Made by a program: the position numbers and the translations under genes. A model generated the notes under the pieces. The model saw only the letters and a program-made list of their open reading frames with translations, was not told where the DNA came from and did not search any database. This document shows, piece after piece, positions 7,775 to 16,407 of a stretch of DNA of 64,000 bases. Within the stretch, counting starts at the first letter, position 1. Each line of letters opens with the position of its first letter. The stretch comes from Gimesia aquarii (GTDB lineage: Bacteria; Planctomycetota; Planctomycetia; Planctomycetales; Planctomycetaceae), in assembly GCF_007748175.1 (NCBI RefSeq), contig NZ_CP037422.1, forward strand, positions 1,280,528 to 1,344,527, given 5' to 3'.

Positions 7775-8740
7775 ATGCGATCTTGGAAACAGACAGTCCT
7801 GACTCTGGTTGTGCTCGCTTTCGTGAGCACAACCGGATACAAAGTGCAGGCGGAAGCAGTGAATGACACGCAGGTTCTACACCGAACGGTCAAAGTCAAT
7901 GACCTCGACATCTTCTATCGGGAAGCAGGTCCCAAGGATGCTCCAACCGTTTTATTGTTACATGGGTTTCCTACGTCATCGCATATGTTTCGCAACCTGA
8001 TTCCCGCGTTAGCAGACAAATATCATGTGGTTGCGCCGGACTATCCCGGTTATGGGCATAGTTCTGCGCCATCCGTTGATAAATTTGAATATACCTTCGA
8101 CAATCTGGCGAATGTCGTCGAAACATTCACAGAACAGCTAGAGCTAAAAAAGTACTCACTCTATCTGATGGACTATGGAGCGCCGGTTGGCTTTCGGTTG
8201 GCCGTCAAACATCCGGAACGGGTTGATTCACTGATTATCCAAAATGGAAACGCATACGATGAAGGTCTCGATAACAAATTCTGGGTTCCGATCAAAGAAT
8301 ACTGGAATCATCGAACGACGGAACAGGGAGACAAATTGCGTGGATTCCTGACACTGGACGCCACCAAGTGGCAATACACACATGGCGTGCGAAACACGGA
8401 AACCATCAGTCCCGATACGTGGGGGCACGTGCAGCCTTTGTTGGATCGACCTGGAAATCAGGAAATTCAATTAGCATTGTTCTACAGTTATGGCAGTAAC
8501 CCGCCACTCTATCCGAAATGGCAGAAGTATTTACGTAAATACCAACCTCCTACCTTGATTGTCTGGGGAAAGAACGATCAAATCTTCCCCGATGCAGGGG
8601 CATACCCTTACAAACGCGACTTGAAAAACCTGGAATTTCATTTATTAGATACGGGACACTTCGCGCTGGAAGAAGATGGCGATAAGATCGCTCAAACAAT
8701 GCGGAGTTTCCTGCACAGAAATGTGGCCACATCAAATTAA
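7775..8740 (+). CDS. Secreted alpha/beta hydrolase with Asp nucleophile (epoxide hydrolase/dehalogenase-like)
   Basis: A 321-residue protein with a signal peptide (hydrophobic core [16 protein letters not shown], cleavage probably after VQA, residue 26). The fold is clear: oxyanion [20 protein letters not shown], nucleophile elbow [12 protein letters not shown] with Asp133 in place of Ser, acid Asp268 ([10 protein letters not shown]) and base His295 (DTGHFALEE). An Asp nucleophile is the mark of haloalkane dehalogenases and epoxide hydrolases. It follows the AhpD-like gene by 58 bp under the TetR operator and ends in a hairpin. Substrate unknown. Confidence 0.88.
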   Translation: MRSWKQTVLTLVVLAFVSTTGYKVQAEAVNDTQVLHRTVKVNDLDIFYREAGPKDAPTVLLLHGFPTSSHMFRNLIPALADKYHVVAPDYPGYGHSSAPSVDKFEYTFDNLANVVETFTEQLELKKYSLYLMDYGAPVGFRLAVKHPERVDSLIIQNGNAYDEGLDNKFWVPIKEYWNHRTTEQGDKLRGFLTLDATKWQYTHGVRNTETISPDTWGHVQPLLDRPGNQEIQLALFYSYGSNPPLYPKWQKYLRKYQPPTLIVWGKNDQIFPDAGAYPYKRDLKNLEFHLLDTGHFALEEDGDKIAQTMRSFLHRNVATSN

Positions 8741-8762
8741 GTACCTGGCACTGGTCCTAGCG

Positions 8763-8801
8763 CCGGGTCTTGCGAAGCCATTTGCAAGGCCCGGTGATTT
8801 T
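8763..8801 (+). terminator. Probable rho-independent terminator after the hydrolase gene
   Basis: CCGGGTCTTGC (8763-8773) pairs with GCAAGGCCCGG (8784-8794) over 11 bp with one G-U pair and a 10-nt loop, followed by TGATTTTTG. It closes the TetR-AhpD-hydrolase unit. Confidence 0.7.
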
Positions 8802-8836
8802 TGATTTCCTTTCAGCATTTTTGGGGAAGCCGAGTG

Positions 8837-9457
8837 ATGTACGAGTACCCGAGTGATATCGCCTTTACACCGGCCGTCAAAACCATTCAAACACAAAAAG
8901 GTTCACGCTCCACTTATTCAAAAGTAGAGCGCGGGCATGGCTGGCTCACAGAAGTGACTCCGATACTCGAAGAATTCATAGGAAGCCTGGATATGTTTTA
9001 TCTGGGCACAACCAATGGAGCAGGACAACCTTATATTCAATACCGTGGGGGAAGCCGCGGCTTTCTCAAAGTAATCGACCAGAAGACATTGGGTTTCGCT
9101 GACTTTGGCGGTAATCGGCAATATATTACGCTCGGGAATCTGTCTGAAAATCCCAAAGCGTTTCTGTTTCTGATGGATTATGTCAACAGCCGCCGCATTA
9201 AACTCTGGGGAACGGCGAAAGTCGTTGAGGATGATGAGGAATTAATCAATCGCTTACACGATCCGGAGTATCCAGCCAAACCTGAACGAGCGATTCTGTT
9301 TTCGATTGAAGCCTGGGACATGAACTGCCATCAACACATTCACAGACGGTTTTCCCGAGAAGATATCTTACCGGTCATTGAAAAGCTGAAGGCTGAGAAC
9401 GAGTTACTCAAAGAAAAAGTGACCAGACTCCAAAGTGCCTTAGAGTCTGGCCGTTGA
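8837..9457 (+). CDS. Pyridoxamine 5'-phosphate oxidase-like FMN-binding split-barrel protein
   Basis: A 206-residue protein starting at ATG 8837. The split barrel is recognisable: MFYLGTTNGAGQPYIQYRGG, IDQKTLGFADFGGNRQYITLGNL, AFLFLMDYVNSRRIKLWGTA. Members bind FMN, F420 or haem and reduce or oxidise small molecules. The C-terminus has a short heptad-like coil (IEKLKAENELLKEKVTRLQS) that would promote dimerisation. An in-frame start further upstream falls at the terminator tail and is less likely. Confidence 0.85.
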   Translation: MYEYPSDIAFTPAVKTIQTQKGSRSTYSKVERGHGWLTEVTPILEEFIGSLDMFYLGTTNGAGQPYIQYRGGSRGFLKVIDQKTLGFADFGGNRQYITLGNLSENPKAFLFLMDYVNSRRIKLWGTAKVVEDDEELINRLHDPEYPAKPERAILFSIEAWDMNCHQHIHRRFSREDILPVIEKLKAENELLKEKVTRLQSALESGR

Positions 9458-9458
9458 A

Positions 9459-9487
9459 GAAAGCAGTCACCCTTGTAAACTGCTTTC
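9459..9487. terminator. Hairpin between convergent genes
   Basis: GAAAGCAGT (9459-9467) and ACTGCTTTC (9479-9487) form a perfect 9-bp stem with an 11-nt loop, lying between the PPOX-like gene and the convergent beta-helix gene. No strong T-run; probably a bidirectional terminator. Confidence 0.55.
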
Positions 9488-9493
9488 TGTTGA

Positions 9494-11917
9494 TCAGTAA
9501 TTATTGTCGCTTGCATTTCCGGAACCGGTGTTCGTCCCCACTCCGTTTTGTGGTGTACCGGATAAGACGTTATAGCCTTTTGCTGTGTTTTGGGTCGCCG
9601 TGTTGTTTGAGAAAGTGGCTGTGTTAGCACCACTGAAAATATTCACGAAGAAACCATCGGCTGAGTTGCTCTGGGCACTGTTATTTGTAATTGTTCCGTC
9701 GACAATCGGTGCAATGAAATCGTATCCATTGAAAGTATTACTGACTGATACGTTATTACTGAATGTACCACCAAGGAAGACATCATCAAAATCAAAACCA
9801 TCTTCCAGGTTTCCTGAGGCAAAGTTATTACTGATAGTACCGCCTGCGACATCATCGAAATCAAATCCATCATCTTTGTTATCAATCGCCGAATTATTGC
9901 TGATGATCGTTCCCACGCCGACGGTATCCCCAAATTTGATTCCATTCGTTACATTTTCACTCGCGACGTTTCCTGTGAATGTCATGTTCGATACGTCATC
10001 AGCAAAATAAAACCCATTGAACCTGTTGTTACTTGCCGTGTTTCCAGAGAATGTGCCCCCTGTAATGTCCTGATCGAAGTAAAATCCGTCATCGTTCTTA
10101 TCAGCGATGTTACTAGAGAACGTTCCACCAGAGATCGCACCGAAGAAAGCAAAACCTGCGAAATCATTGTCAATCGCCTGATTGCCGCTGATAGTTCCTC
10201 CGGTCATCTGAAAAAAGTTGAATCCGAAGTTGTGATTATTACTGGCTATGTTATTTGAGAAAACTCCGTTAGACATGGTACCAAAGAAAAAAAATCCATC
10301 TTCGCCATTATCTCGTGAGGTATTATTTGAAATGGTTCCTCCGCTGATATTAGTAAAAGTAAATCCATCATAGGTATTGTCGTGGGCCGTATTATGGGCG
10401 ATGGTTCCCCCGCTGATCTCATTGGAACTGTAGAAACCATAATCGTTGTTTCTAAATGTATTACCTGTGATACTGCCGCCGACAAAGTTTTCTATTTCGA
10501 GACCATCGTTGTCTGTCGTCGTACCATTTGTGCTGAATGTATTGTCAATGATCGTTCCGTTGATCGTACCGTCTAAATGCGCTCCGTCTTCCAAAGCGCC
10601 ACTGATCGTGTTGCAAGCCATTGTAAAGCCGCTGATGTTGTTCCCGTAAATTCCATTCTGGCCGCCAGTAATATTCATACCCACGATGCTGGAGTTATCG
10701 GCCATGGTAAAGACATCAATCGTATTGACCGTTCCATTGACCGTCGGTCGAGAACCATAATTGAAGCTGGCAACGGCACCTGAATTACAACCGACGACGT
10801 TTACGCTCTTTCCACCAGCTAGTGCGAGCTGACCATTGTTAAAGACAAACCCAGTGCTGGTATCAATCGTACCGGCACTACCATCGAAGAGGACCACGCT
10901 GTCGGTTCCGGCACCATTAAAGACCGTTTCAGCACCGACAGTATTGGCATCGATAATGGTAATATTATTTAATACCTGACCCGTCTGTTGAAGCTTAGCC
11001 TGTTCCACAGGCCCCCGTGCCTGGTTCAATACGATATCGATATCACGTACAATCGGGTTGACCATACGGCGTTGGAACCGAGTCAGTTTTTGACTGTCCC
11101 CATTTCCCGGTAGAGGGACACGAATTGTCAACATGCCGGTACCTTGCGAACCGCGCAATTCGTCGTATTGATACTGACCAGCCAGGACTACACGCGATCC
11201 ATTCCCCAGAAAAGGCAAATCGAACATCCGAAATTCCACGCGCGTCCGCGGTCCCGCCATTTCTTTAAAGCCGGGGGCCGAATTATCAAAGTAATATCCG
11301 CCGACATACCCGCGCAGTTCAACATCCACATTCATCTCATCAAAGGTTTTCAAGAGACGACCCACTTCAAAATCGGTTCCCCAGTACGCGCGTTCTTCGC
11401 CGCCCTGTACAACAATGTTATTTCCACTCAAGTATGCGGTAGACAGCGAATCAACCCGCTTTTGTTTTAGTGTAGGGACATAACCATTGGCCCGGAAATC
11501 CCATTCAATACTCAGCAGTTCCACACCGAAACTTCCCTGACGAAAGATATTGCCATACTCACTACGGCGGACATCGAAGAAGCCATACGCGCCAGCAATC
11601 CACTGGTCATTCATCATTTGACGATAGCCGAGTCCAAAATTCCCCTCTGCTGAGGAGTCATCGAAGATATTGCCCCGCAAATCGGCAAAGAACAGACTTT
11701 CTTCATCTTGTGACAATGGAATAAACAATAACCCCTGTCCGGTATCGTTGACTCCACCTGCCATTCCCGTAAAGTCGAAGTAGGCACGATACAGGTAATC
11801 ATCCTCTTCCAGCCAGGTGGGATCCTGGCCGGAAGTCTGGGATGGGGCAAGGAGGACTAGCGCAAGGGACGTAAAGAGGCTCAAAACAAATTGAAAGTGA
11901 GGAATTCGCGCTAGCAT
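9494..11917 (-). CDS. Giant surface protein: inverse-autotransporter-like barrel plus right-handed beta-helix
   Basis: An 807-residue protein with a signal peptide (FVLSLFTSLALVLLAPSQ, cleavage near residue 30). Residues about 35-290 resemble the intimin/invasin beta-barrel: FADLRGNIFDDSSAEGNFGLGYRQ with NDQWIAGAYGFFDVRRSEYG, SFGVELLSIEWDFRANGYVP and later strand pairs ending in TGMLTIRVPLP. From about 320 to the end runs a parallel beta-helix of about 24-residue coils built on N-x-A-x-x-N-x-x-D/N-G-F (for example GGTISNNTSRDNGEDGFFF). The C-terminus ends NASDNNY, without an anchoring motif. The barrel would sit in the outer membrane with the helix as surface passenger. The barrel assignment is by eye. 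Confidence 0.72.
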   Translation of the reverse strand: MLARIPHFQFVLSLFTSLALVLLAPSQTSGQDPTWLEEDDYLYRAYFDFTGMAGGVNDTGQGLLFIPLSQDEESLFFADLRGNIFDDSSAEGNFGLGYRQMMNDQWIAGAYGFFDVRRSEYGNIFRQGSFGVELLSIEWDFRANGYVPTLKQKRVDSLSTAYLSGNNIVVQGGEERAYWGTDFEVGRLLKTFDEMNVDVELRGYVGGYYFDNSAPGFKEMAGPRTRVEFRMFDLPFLGNGSRVVLAGQYQYDELRGSQGTGMLTIRVPLPGNGDSQKLTRFQRRMVNPIVRDIDIVLNQARGPVEQAKLQQTGQVLNNITIIDANTVGAETVFNGAGTDSVVLFDGSAGTIDTSTGFVFNNGQLALAGGKSVNVVGCNSGAVASFNYGSRPTVNGTVNTIDVFTMADNSSIVGMNITGGQNGIYGNNISGFTMACNTISGALEDGAHLDGTINGTIIDNTFSTNGTTTDNDGLEIENFVGGSITGNTFRNNDYGFYSSNEISGGTIAHNTAHDNTYDGFTFTNISGGTISNNTSRDNGEDGFFFFGTMSNGVFSNNIASNNHNFGFNFFQMTGGTISGNQAIDNDFAGFAFFGAISGGTFSSNIADKNDDGFYFDQDITGGTFSGNTASNNRFNGFYFADDVSNMTFTGNVASENVTNGIKFGDTVGVGTIISNNSAIDNKDDGFDFDDVAGGTISNNFASGNLEDGFDFDDVFLGGTFSNNVSVSNTFNGYDFIAPIVDGTITNNSAQSNSADGFFVNIFSGANTATFSNNTATQNTAKGYNVLSGTPQNGVGTNTGSGNASDNNY
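9560..10690 (-). repeat. Tandem beta-helix coil repeats
   Basis: About sixteen degenerate repeats of roughly 69-72 bp, each encoding one coil with the pattern GGT[IF]S-N-[NI]-A-x-x-N-x-x-D/N-G-F-x-F. The nucleotide repeats are diverged, so this is an old protein repeat and not a simple DNA repeat. Confidence 0.75.
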
Positions 11918-12131
11918 GAAAATCTTGTTTGTTTCTAAAATCGTTTTAAATACAATCGACTTGTTTTACATGCAGGCCCTCATGAGCTACTTCGACAGTA
12001 TGGAGGGATTTGCTTCATTTTCTCTGGAGGTATAGTATTCACGAATAAGAACAAAGTGACCGACGTGACGATTAGTTAAAATACGAAGCTTAAGATGAAT
12101 GAAGTCGACGTTTCATTTAGAGGAACATTTT

Positions 12132-13442
12132 ATGACCACTAAACCACAGTTGCGACTTAGCGAGATCGAACAGAAAGTTTTAGATGTCGCGTCGGAACAA
12201 TTAGGTTTTCCTCGTAATCAGATTTCTCTCAGTGATAGACTGATCGAAGACCTGCGTTGTGATAGCTTGGATGCAGTTGAGTTATTAATGGAGCTGGAAG
12301 ACGCATTTAATACCAGTCTCCCCGAACCATCTGAGTCTTCTGATCCCGTGTATAAGACTATTTTCACTCGACAGCCCTTTCGTCTGGCAGACTTGACAGA
12401 ACTGGTCTACCTCAATCAGGGAACGGGAACACCTGATCGGAGTCGCCATTTTCGTCAACCAAAAGTCGCAATGACATCGACAGAATCGTTTTCATTCACC
12501 CAGTTAGATGGACGCTGGGAAAGAAACGGTTCGACTAAATCAAACTTATTCGAATCTGTTGAGACAAAGAGTTCATACCCTCAGTTTCGCAGACGCTCTG
12601 ACGGTATGCGGTGCATTCAGATTCCCACTGCTGATGAAGTCGAAATCGGGAGCGATCGTCCCGATGCAATTGCTGATGAAAAGCCGAAGCACATCGTCGA
12701 ACTGGACGCATTCCTGATTGACGCTGAACCTGTTTCGACCACCGCCTATTGCCGGTTTTTGAATTCGATTGGTGAAGTACCGGATTCCTATTTGACAGAC
12801 TGGTTTGTACTCGACGCCGATGATGATCGAAACATTCACATGTTAATCAGAAAGGAAGGATCAGAATGGCAGCCACTACCTGGCTGTGAGAAATGGCCGA
12901 TGATTCTGGTTTCCTGGTATGGAGCGAATGCCTATTCACTCTGGGCGAATGACAAACTTTGGCTGCGCTATCAGGATGAATCTCACACAGACGCAGGCAG
13001 TTATCTGCCCACTGAAGCACAATGGGAATACGCGGCCAGAGGACAGACTTCGCAGCCTTATCCGTGGGGATCTGAATCACCATCCCAAGATAGAATGCGA
13101 TTTGGCTTCCATCGGAAGTCTATCCGTTATGACGTCAGCGAACTTCCTTTAGCTGATGTCAATGCCAGGTTAGGGATGTCGCTGTTTGGCCTGCATCATA
13201 TGGCGGGGAATGTCTGGCAGTGGTGCCGAGACTGGTACGACGCTGAATTCTATCAAAGACTAGGAGCCATGCATCGGAATCCCTTCAACCAGACGAACAC
13301 CCGTGTGCGCAGCGAACGGGGCGGAAGCTGGGTGGGCCCCGCCCAATTGTGTCGCAGCTCCTATCGCCGCGGCCGCACTCCACTGGCAAGAGGTCGCTGC
13401 CTCGGCTTTCGCTGTATCAGTTCTGTCAGAGATCTCCAGTGA
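12132..13442 (+). CDS. Acyl carrier protein domain fused to SUMF1/FGE-like domain
   Basis: A 436-residue protein starting at ATG 12132 behind GAGGAAC. Residues 8-75 are an acyl carrier protein: EQKVLDVASEQLGF and CDSLDAVELLMELEDAFN, with Ser45 in the DSL motif as phosphopantetheine site. A polar linker (about 95-155) leads to a SUMF1 domain (159-430): PTEAQWEYAARGQ, YPWGSE, LHHMAGNVWQWCRDWY and RSERGGSWVG. In formylglycine-generating enzymes two active-site cysteines follow the GGS; here the first is Gly402 and only Cys407 remains, so sulfatase maturation is unlikely. It may act on an acyl or aminoacyl group on the carrier arm, or only bind. Confidence 0.85.
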   Translation: MTTKPQLRLSEIEQKVLDVASEQLGFPRNQISLSDRLIEDLRCDSLDAVELLMELEDAFNTSLPEPSESSDPVYKTIFTRQPFRLADLTELVYLNQGTGTPDRSRHFRQPKVAMTSTESFSFTQLDGRWERNGSTKSNLFESVETKSSYPQFRRRSDGMRCIQIPTADEVEIGSDRPDAIADEKPKHIVELDAFLIDAEPVSTTAYCRFLNSIGEVPDSYLTDWFVLDADDDRNIHMLIRKEGSEWQPLPGCEKWPMILVSWYGANAYSLWANDKLWLRYQDESHTDAGSYLPTEAQWEYAARGQTSQPYPWGSESPSQDRMRFGFHRKSIRYDVSELPLADVNARLGMSLFGLHHMAGNVWQWCRDWYDAEFYQRLGAMHRNPFNQTNTRVRSERGGSWVGPAQLCRSSYRRGRTPLARGRCLGFRCISSVRDLQ

Positions 13443-13595
13443 GCTTCTGGTTAGATAGTTTGAAGAGTAGATCAAATCAAGGCTCGATTCTCTCAATCGT
13501 GAAGTAATTCACAGTTTGAGGACAAATCATTCGATAGAATTTGATTGGTTTCTAAAATTCAATCCAGAATTTCATTTCTTCTCTGAGAAGTTCTC

Positions 13596-13895
13596 ATGAA
13601 AAAGAAGGCTGCCTGTTGCGAACATACTGACCTGTCTTCCACAGGAATTGCCTGTCCTGAATGCACAGAAGGAGAAATTGTGCCGACCCGAGGGCGGTTT
13701 GGTCTGATGTGGGCCTGTTCGGCACGTCGCAAGTGCAAGTTTTGGTTGAAGACCCGTCCTACAGGAAAACATTGCAAACATAAGCGAAATCGCAAGACTT
13801 GTGGTGCTTTGATGATGGAAGGAACAAAGACAATTCCTGAACGCTGTAGTGACAAAGAGTGTCCGAACCATAATCCACACAAGTTGCAGAAGTGA
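13596..13895 (+). CDS. Free-standing topoisomerase I-type zinc ribbon protein
   Basis: A 99-residue protein containing two Cys clusters: CPECTEGEIVPTRGRFG with WACSARRKCKFWLK, then a second module with CGALMMEGTKTIPERC and CSDKECPNHNPH. This matches the zf-C4_Topoisom ribbons normally found at the C-terminus of bacterial topoisomerase I, but no topoisomerase core is attached. It may bind single-stranded nucleic acid on its own or with the separate topoisomerase I. Confidence 0.75.
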   Translation: MKKKAACCEHTDLSSTGIACPECTEGEIVPTRGRFGLMWACSARRKCKFWLKTRPTGKHCKHKRNRKTCGALMMEGTKTIPERCSDKECPNHNPHKLQK

Positions 13896-14012
13896 TGTCG
13901 ATGAACCGGTTCACATGTCTAATTTCATAACGACATTGAAACAGAAATCACAACAGGCTATCGTACCAGTCTGTGACGGCAGGGGATCAACTCACAAACT
14001 GAAGGAGAGACG

Positions 14013-14414
14013 ATGCAAGGATTTGTCAAATTTAATAAAGGTGTCATGAGTATGCCGAAGCCCATTAAAGCTTGGCTATTCGTGCTCATCTTTTTTAATG
14101 GCTTTACTCCGATTTTATTTCTGCATCACACTGAAGCACAGGCAACTCTGGCTGCAATCTTTGGGGCAGCTCTGCTCATGTCATTCCTGACGGCTCGCTT
14201 TGGATTCACACGCATTCTTGGTCTGGGGCATATTCTATGGATTCCGCTCGTCGGTTGGCTCGCAATGCGTCTTAATCAGATTCCCCCTGATGATTCTTTT
14301 GGACTCTGGGTTAGGGGAGTGATAGTCGTGAATTCGTTGTCTCTGATCATGGATATCATTGATGTCATTCGCTATGCCAGAGGAGACCATAAAGAATTAG
14401 TTCCCGATCTTTAA
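14013..14414 (+). CDS. Small integral membrane protein (133 aa)
   Basis: The ATG at 14013 follows AAGGAGAG, so it is the probable start. Three or four hydrophobic segments are visible: about 20-40 (WLFVLIFFNGFTPILFL), 44-60 (ATLAAIFGAALLMSF), 68-86 (ILGLGHILWIPLVGWLA) and 100-118 (GVIVVNSLSLIMDIIDVI). No family recognised, and no genomic partner beyond the zinc ribbon upstream and the convergent QueG-like gene. Confidence 0.6.
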   Translation: MQGFVKFNKGVMSMPKPIKAWLFVLIFFNGFTPILFLHHTEAQATLAAIFGAALLMSFLTARFGFTRILGLGHILWIPLVGWLAMRLNQIPPDDSFGLWVRGVIVVNSLSLIMDIIDVIRYARGDHKELVPDL

Positions 14415-14435
14415 ACGATGTCTTTTCTTGAAGAC

Positions 14436-15773
14436 TTATTGGGGAAAGCATTTCCCAAAAGCAAGCAAGAGTTTGGGGGAGCCTTTCAGACGAATCTTCC
14501 GCCGCAGCAATGCCCAGACGATGTTTTTTTCATTCTTTAAAAAGCCGAGCCACGTTTTTGTATCCGCGGTCACGCGTAAATCGGGTACGCCATGATGTCC
14601 TTCTTCAACATTGACTTTCTGATTCTGGATCACAATCGTGGCTTCTTTTACTTCATCACCGATAAAAGTAAAGTGATATGTCGCGTTCAAAGCCTTTGAC
14701 TTACCAGGTTGAAAGACCAGTGGTACTCCTCGGAGGAATCCGTCAATGTTACTGGGACGCAAACTATTGCCCACATGCTTCGTCTGTTTGTGAGGAAACC
14801 GTTTGGCAACGTGCTGCTCGGCATCGGAATTCTTGAGAACATAAATTGTTTCTTCCTTTTGCTGCAGCGGACGTACATTTTCTTTGAGATGTGCTTTCTT
14901 ATCAGCAAGGTACGGTGCAATCACATCTTCACCTGCAGGGCAGACTGATAGACAATAGGCAGCTTTATAATTCGCACCGAAGGAAAGGCTCTGCCACATC
15001 GAAGCGGATTCGGAATCGTTGACGCGATGGCGATAATCGACAGCATCTTTGCTGTCGGCCACTTGTTCGGTCCAATCGGTGAAGCCTCCCATGAACTCTT
15101 TATAATTGTGCGTGTAACAGGCTGAAAAGTTAAAGTCCCCTTCTGGAGAAATCGCTCCCACAGGGCAGGCGGCCACACAGAGTTTGCATTCCAGACAAGG
15201 ATTAAAGTCGATGGGTCGGCCATACTTGGAAACTTCGGCATCAACCAGAATCGTCCCCAGTAATATAAAGTTACCGAACTTCTGATGAATGACATTACGG
15301 TGTATACCCATCATTCCCAAGCCTGCAGCCACAGCAACCGGTTTGTGTGACACGACCCAAATCTTTCCCGGAAAATTGTCCATCTCCATGGGAAAACCCA
15401 TGGACGGATTGAGCGCTTTGATACCTTCGTCCTCCAATGTCCTTACGAGATCACGGCCTATCTCATTGACCTCATCACCTGTGTGATGAAATTCGAGATT
15501 TGCCACCGAACGCGCAGGCGAACGAATCGGTTCCCGGTTCATCCGCACAACATAACTGATCAGCGTTTTGGTACGAGGAAAAGCATTCAGGATGTCTTCC
15601 CGTTGATCATCCAATGCCGGCCTTTCTATTTCGACGAAACCGACATCGTCGGCCCCCGTATCAAGGACGAGTTGACGTAGCCAGTTGGCATCGAGTGGCT
15701 GAGCCACTTTCTCGATTCTGTCTGTTTCCTGTTGACGGATGCTCCTCACTGTAGGGTGTTCTTCCAGGTTCAT
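14436..15773 (-). CDS. QueG/reductive-dehalogenase-like iron-sulfur protein with C-terminal SCP2-like domain
   Basis: A 445-residue protein. Residues 25-205 resemble epoxyqueuosine reductase and related corrinoid-dependent reductases (GADDVGFVEI, VAAGLGMMGIHRNVI), followed by a 4Fe-4S motif C193-x2-C196-x2-C199-x3-C203 (CLECKLCVAACPVG) and further Cys at 219, 274 and 278 (YCLSVCPAG), fewer than a full second ferredoxin cluster. From about 350 the sequence changes to an SCP2 sterol-carrier fold (YHFTFIGDEVKEATI, PDLRVTADTKTWLGFL, IRLKGSPKLLLAFGKCF). It follows the MarR gene by 59 bp with a shared operator. Role: reduction of a hydrophobic substrate held by the SCP2 cavity is plausible; tRNA reduction is unlikely. 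Confidence 0.75.
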   Translation of the reverse strand: MNLEEHPTVRSIRQQETDRIEKVAQPLDANWLRQLVLDTGADDVGFVEIERPALDDQREDILNAFPRTKTLISYVVRMNREPIRSPARSVANLEFHHTGDEVNEIGRDLVRTLEDEGIKALNPSMGFPMEMDNFPGKIWVVSHKPVAVAAGLGMMGIHRNVIHQKFGNFILLGTILVDAEVSKYGRPIDFNPCLECKLCVAACPVGAISPEGDFNFSACYTHNYKEFMGGFTDWTEQVADSKDAVDYRHRVNDSESASMWQSLSFGANYKAAYCLSVCPAGEDVIAPYLADKKAHLKENVRPLQQKEETIYVLKNSDAEQHVAKRFPHKQTKHVGNSLRPSNIDGFLRGVPLVFQPGKSKALNATYHFTFIGDEVKEATIVIQNQKVNVEEGHHGVPDLRVTADTKTWLGFLKNEKNIVWALLRRKIRLKGSPKLLLAFGKCFPQ

Positions 15774-15789
15774 TATTACATCCTTTTTA

Positions 15790-15803
15790 TTTGTATATAC
15801 AAT
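15790..15803. promoter_or_regulatory. MarR operator copy 1 before the QueG-like gene
   Basis: TTTGTATATACAAT lies in the gap between the MarR gene and the QueG-like gene. It is the exact reverse complement of the site at 16304-16317, a shared 14-bp palindrome, so the MarR protein is expected to control both genes. Confidence 0.75.
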
Positions 15804-15832
15804 TAAATGGTAAAAAAAAGAGAAAGTGAAAA

Positions 15833-16282
15833 TCAGGAATTGATTTTATTCACTCGTTTTACAGCTTGATTTAATTGCCCAGTAATATTTGCTCCTAAGA
15901 GTTGCTTCGCTTGTTCTTGCGCCTCTTTCCACGCGGGGGCTGCTTGCTCTAAGAGTTTTCTACCTTCGCTTGTCAGACGAAAAGGTTGTGCCCTTCCATC
16001 TTCATCAGGAATGACCTCCAGCCAACCTCGAGCCTTCATGCGTTCGACATTGCGGCTGAGCGTGGAAACATCGAGATGCAAAGCCGCGCACACATCGGCA
16101 GGTCGAGCCGTGCCCAGCTTGCCAACCGCAACCAGGATATTCATCTGGCTGACTTTAGCACCCGTCTGGCGCAGCGCATCATCATAGATCTTTGAGATCA
16201 CTCGATTCAGGATTCTCATCCGGACGGCAATGCACTCACTGGCAATCAGGTCGGTCAAATTGTCTAGCTTGTTGTTTTTCAT
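15833..16282 (-). CDS. MarR-family regulator
   Basis: A 149-residue MarR winged helix (KVSQMNILVAVGKLGTARPADVCAALHL, DVSTLSRNVERMKARGWLEV, DGRAQPFRLTSEGRKLL). It starts at 16282 with a GAGG ribosome site. Its promoter carries a 14-bp palindrome repeated before the downstream gene, which suggests autoregulation plus control of the QueG-like iron-sulfur protein. Confidence 0.9.
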   Translation of the reverse strand: MKNNKLDNLTDLIASECIAVRMRILNRVISKIYDDALRQTGAKVSQMNILVAVGKLGTARPADVCAALHLDVSTLSRNVERMKARGWLEVIPDEDGRAQPFRLTSEGRKLLEQAAPAWKEAQEQAKQLLGANITGQLNQAVKRVNKINS

Positions 16283-16303
16283 CTCTTTCCTCGACCGTAT
16301 TTT

Positions 16304-16331
16304 ATTGTATATACAAACAAATGTGTGTCAA
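16304..16331 (-). promoter_or_regulatory. MarR promoter with operator copy 2
   Basis: On the minus strand TTGACA (16331-16326) and TACAAT (16309-16304) are separated by 16 bp. The -10 box overlaps the palindrome TTGTATATACAA (16305-16316) that recurs at 15791-15802. A repressor bound here would cover the -10 region of its own promoter. Confidence 0.8.
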
Positions 16332-16407
16332 GTACTGTATCCGAAGATCTTCAAATGATTGTCGATTTCAAGATAAGGATAAAACGTTAATTTTTTAATC
16401 GTTCATA

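Noticed and set aside
12132-13442. SUMF1 domain as the sulfatase-activating enzyme for the two sulfatases
   Set aside because: The first catalytic Cys is replaced by Gly402, the domain is fused to an ACP, and neither sulfatase is adjacent.
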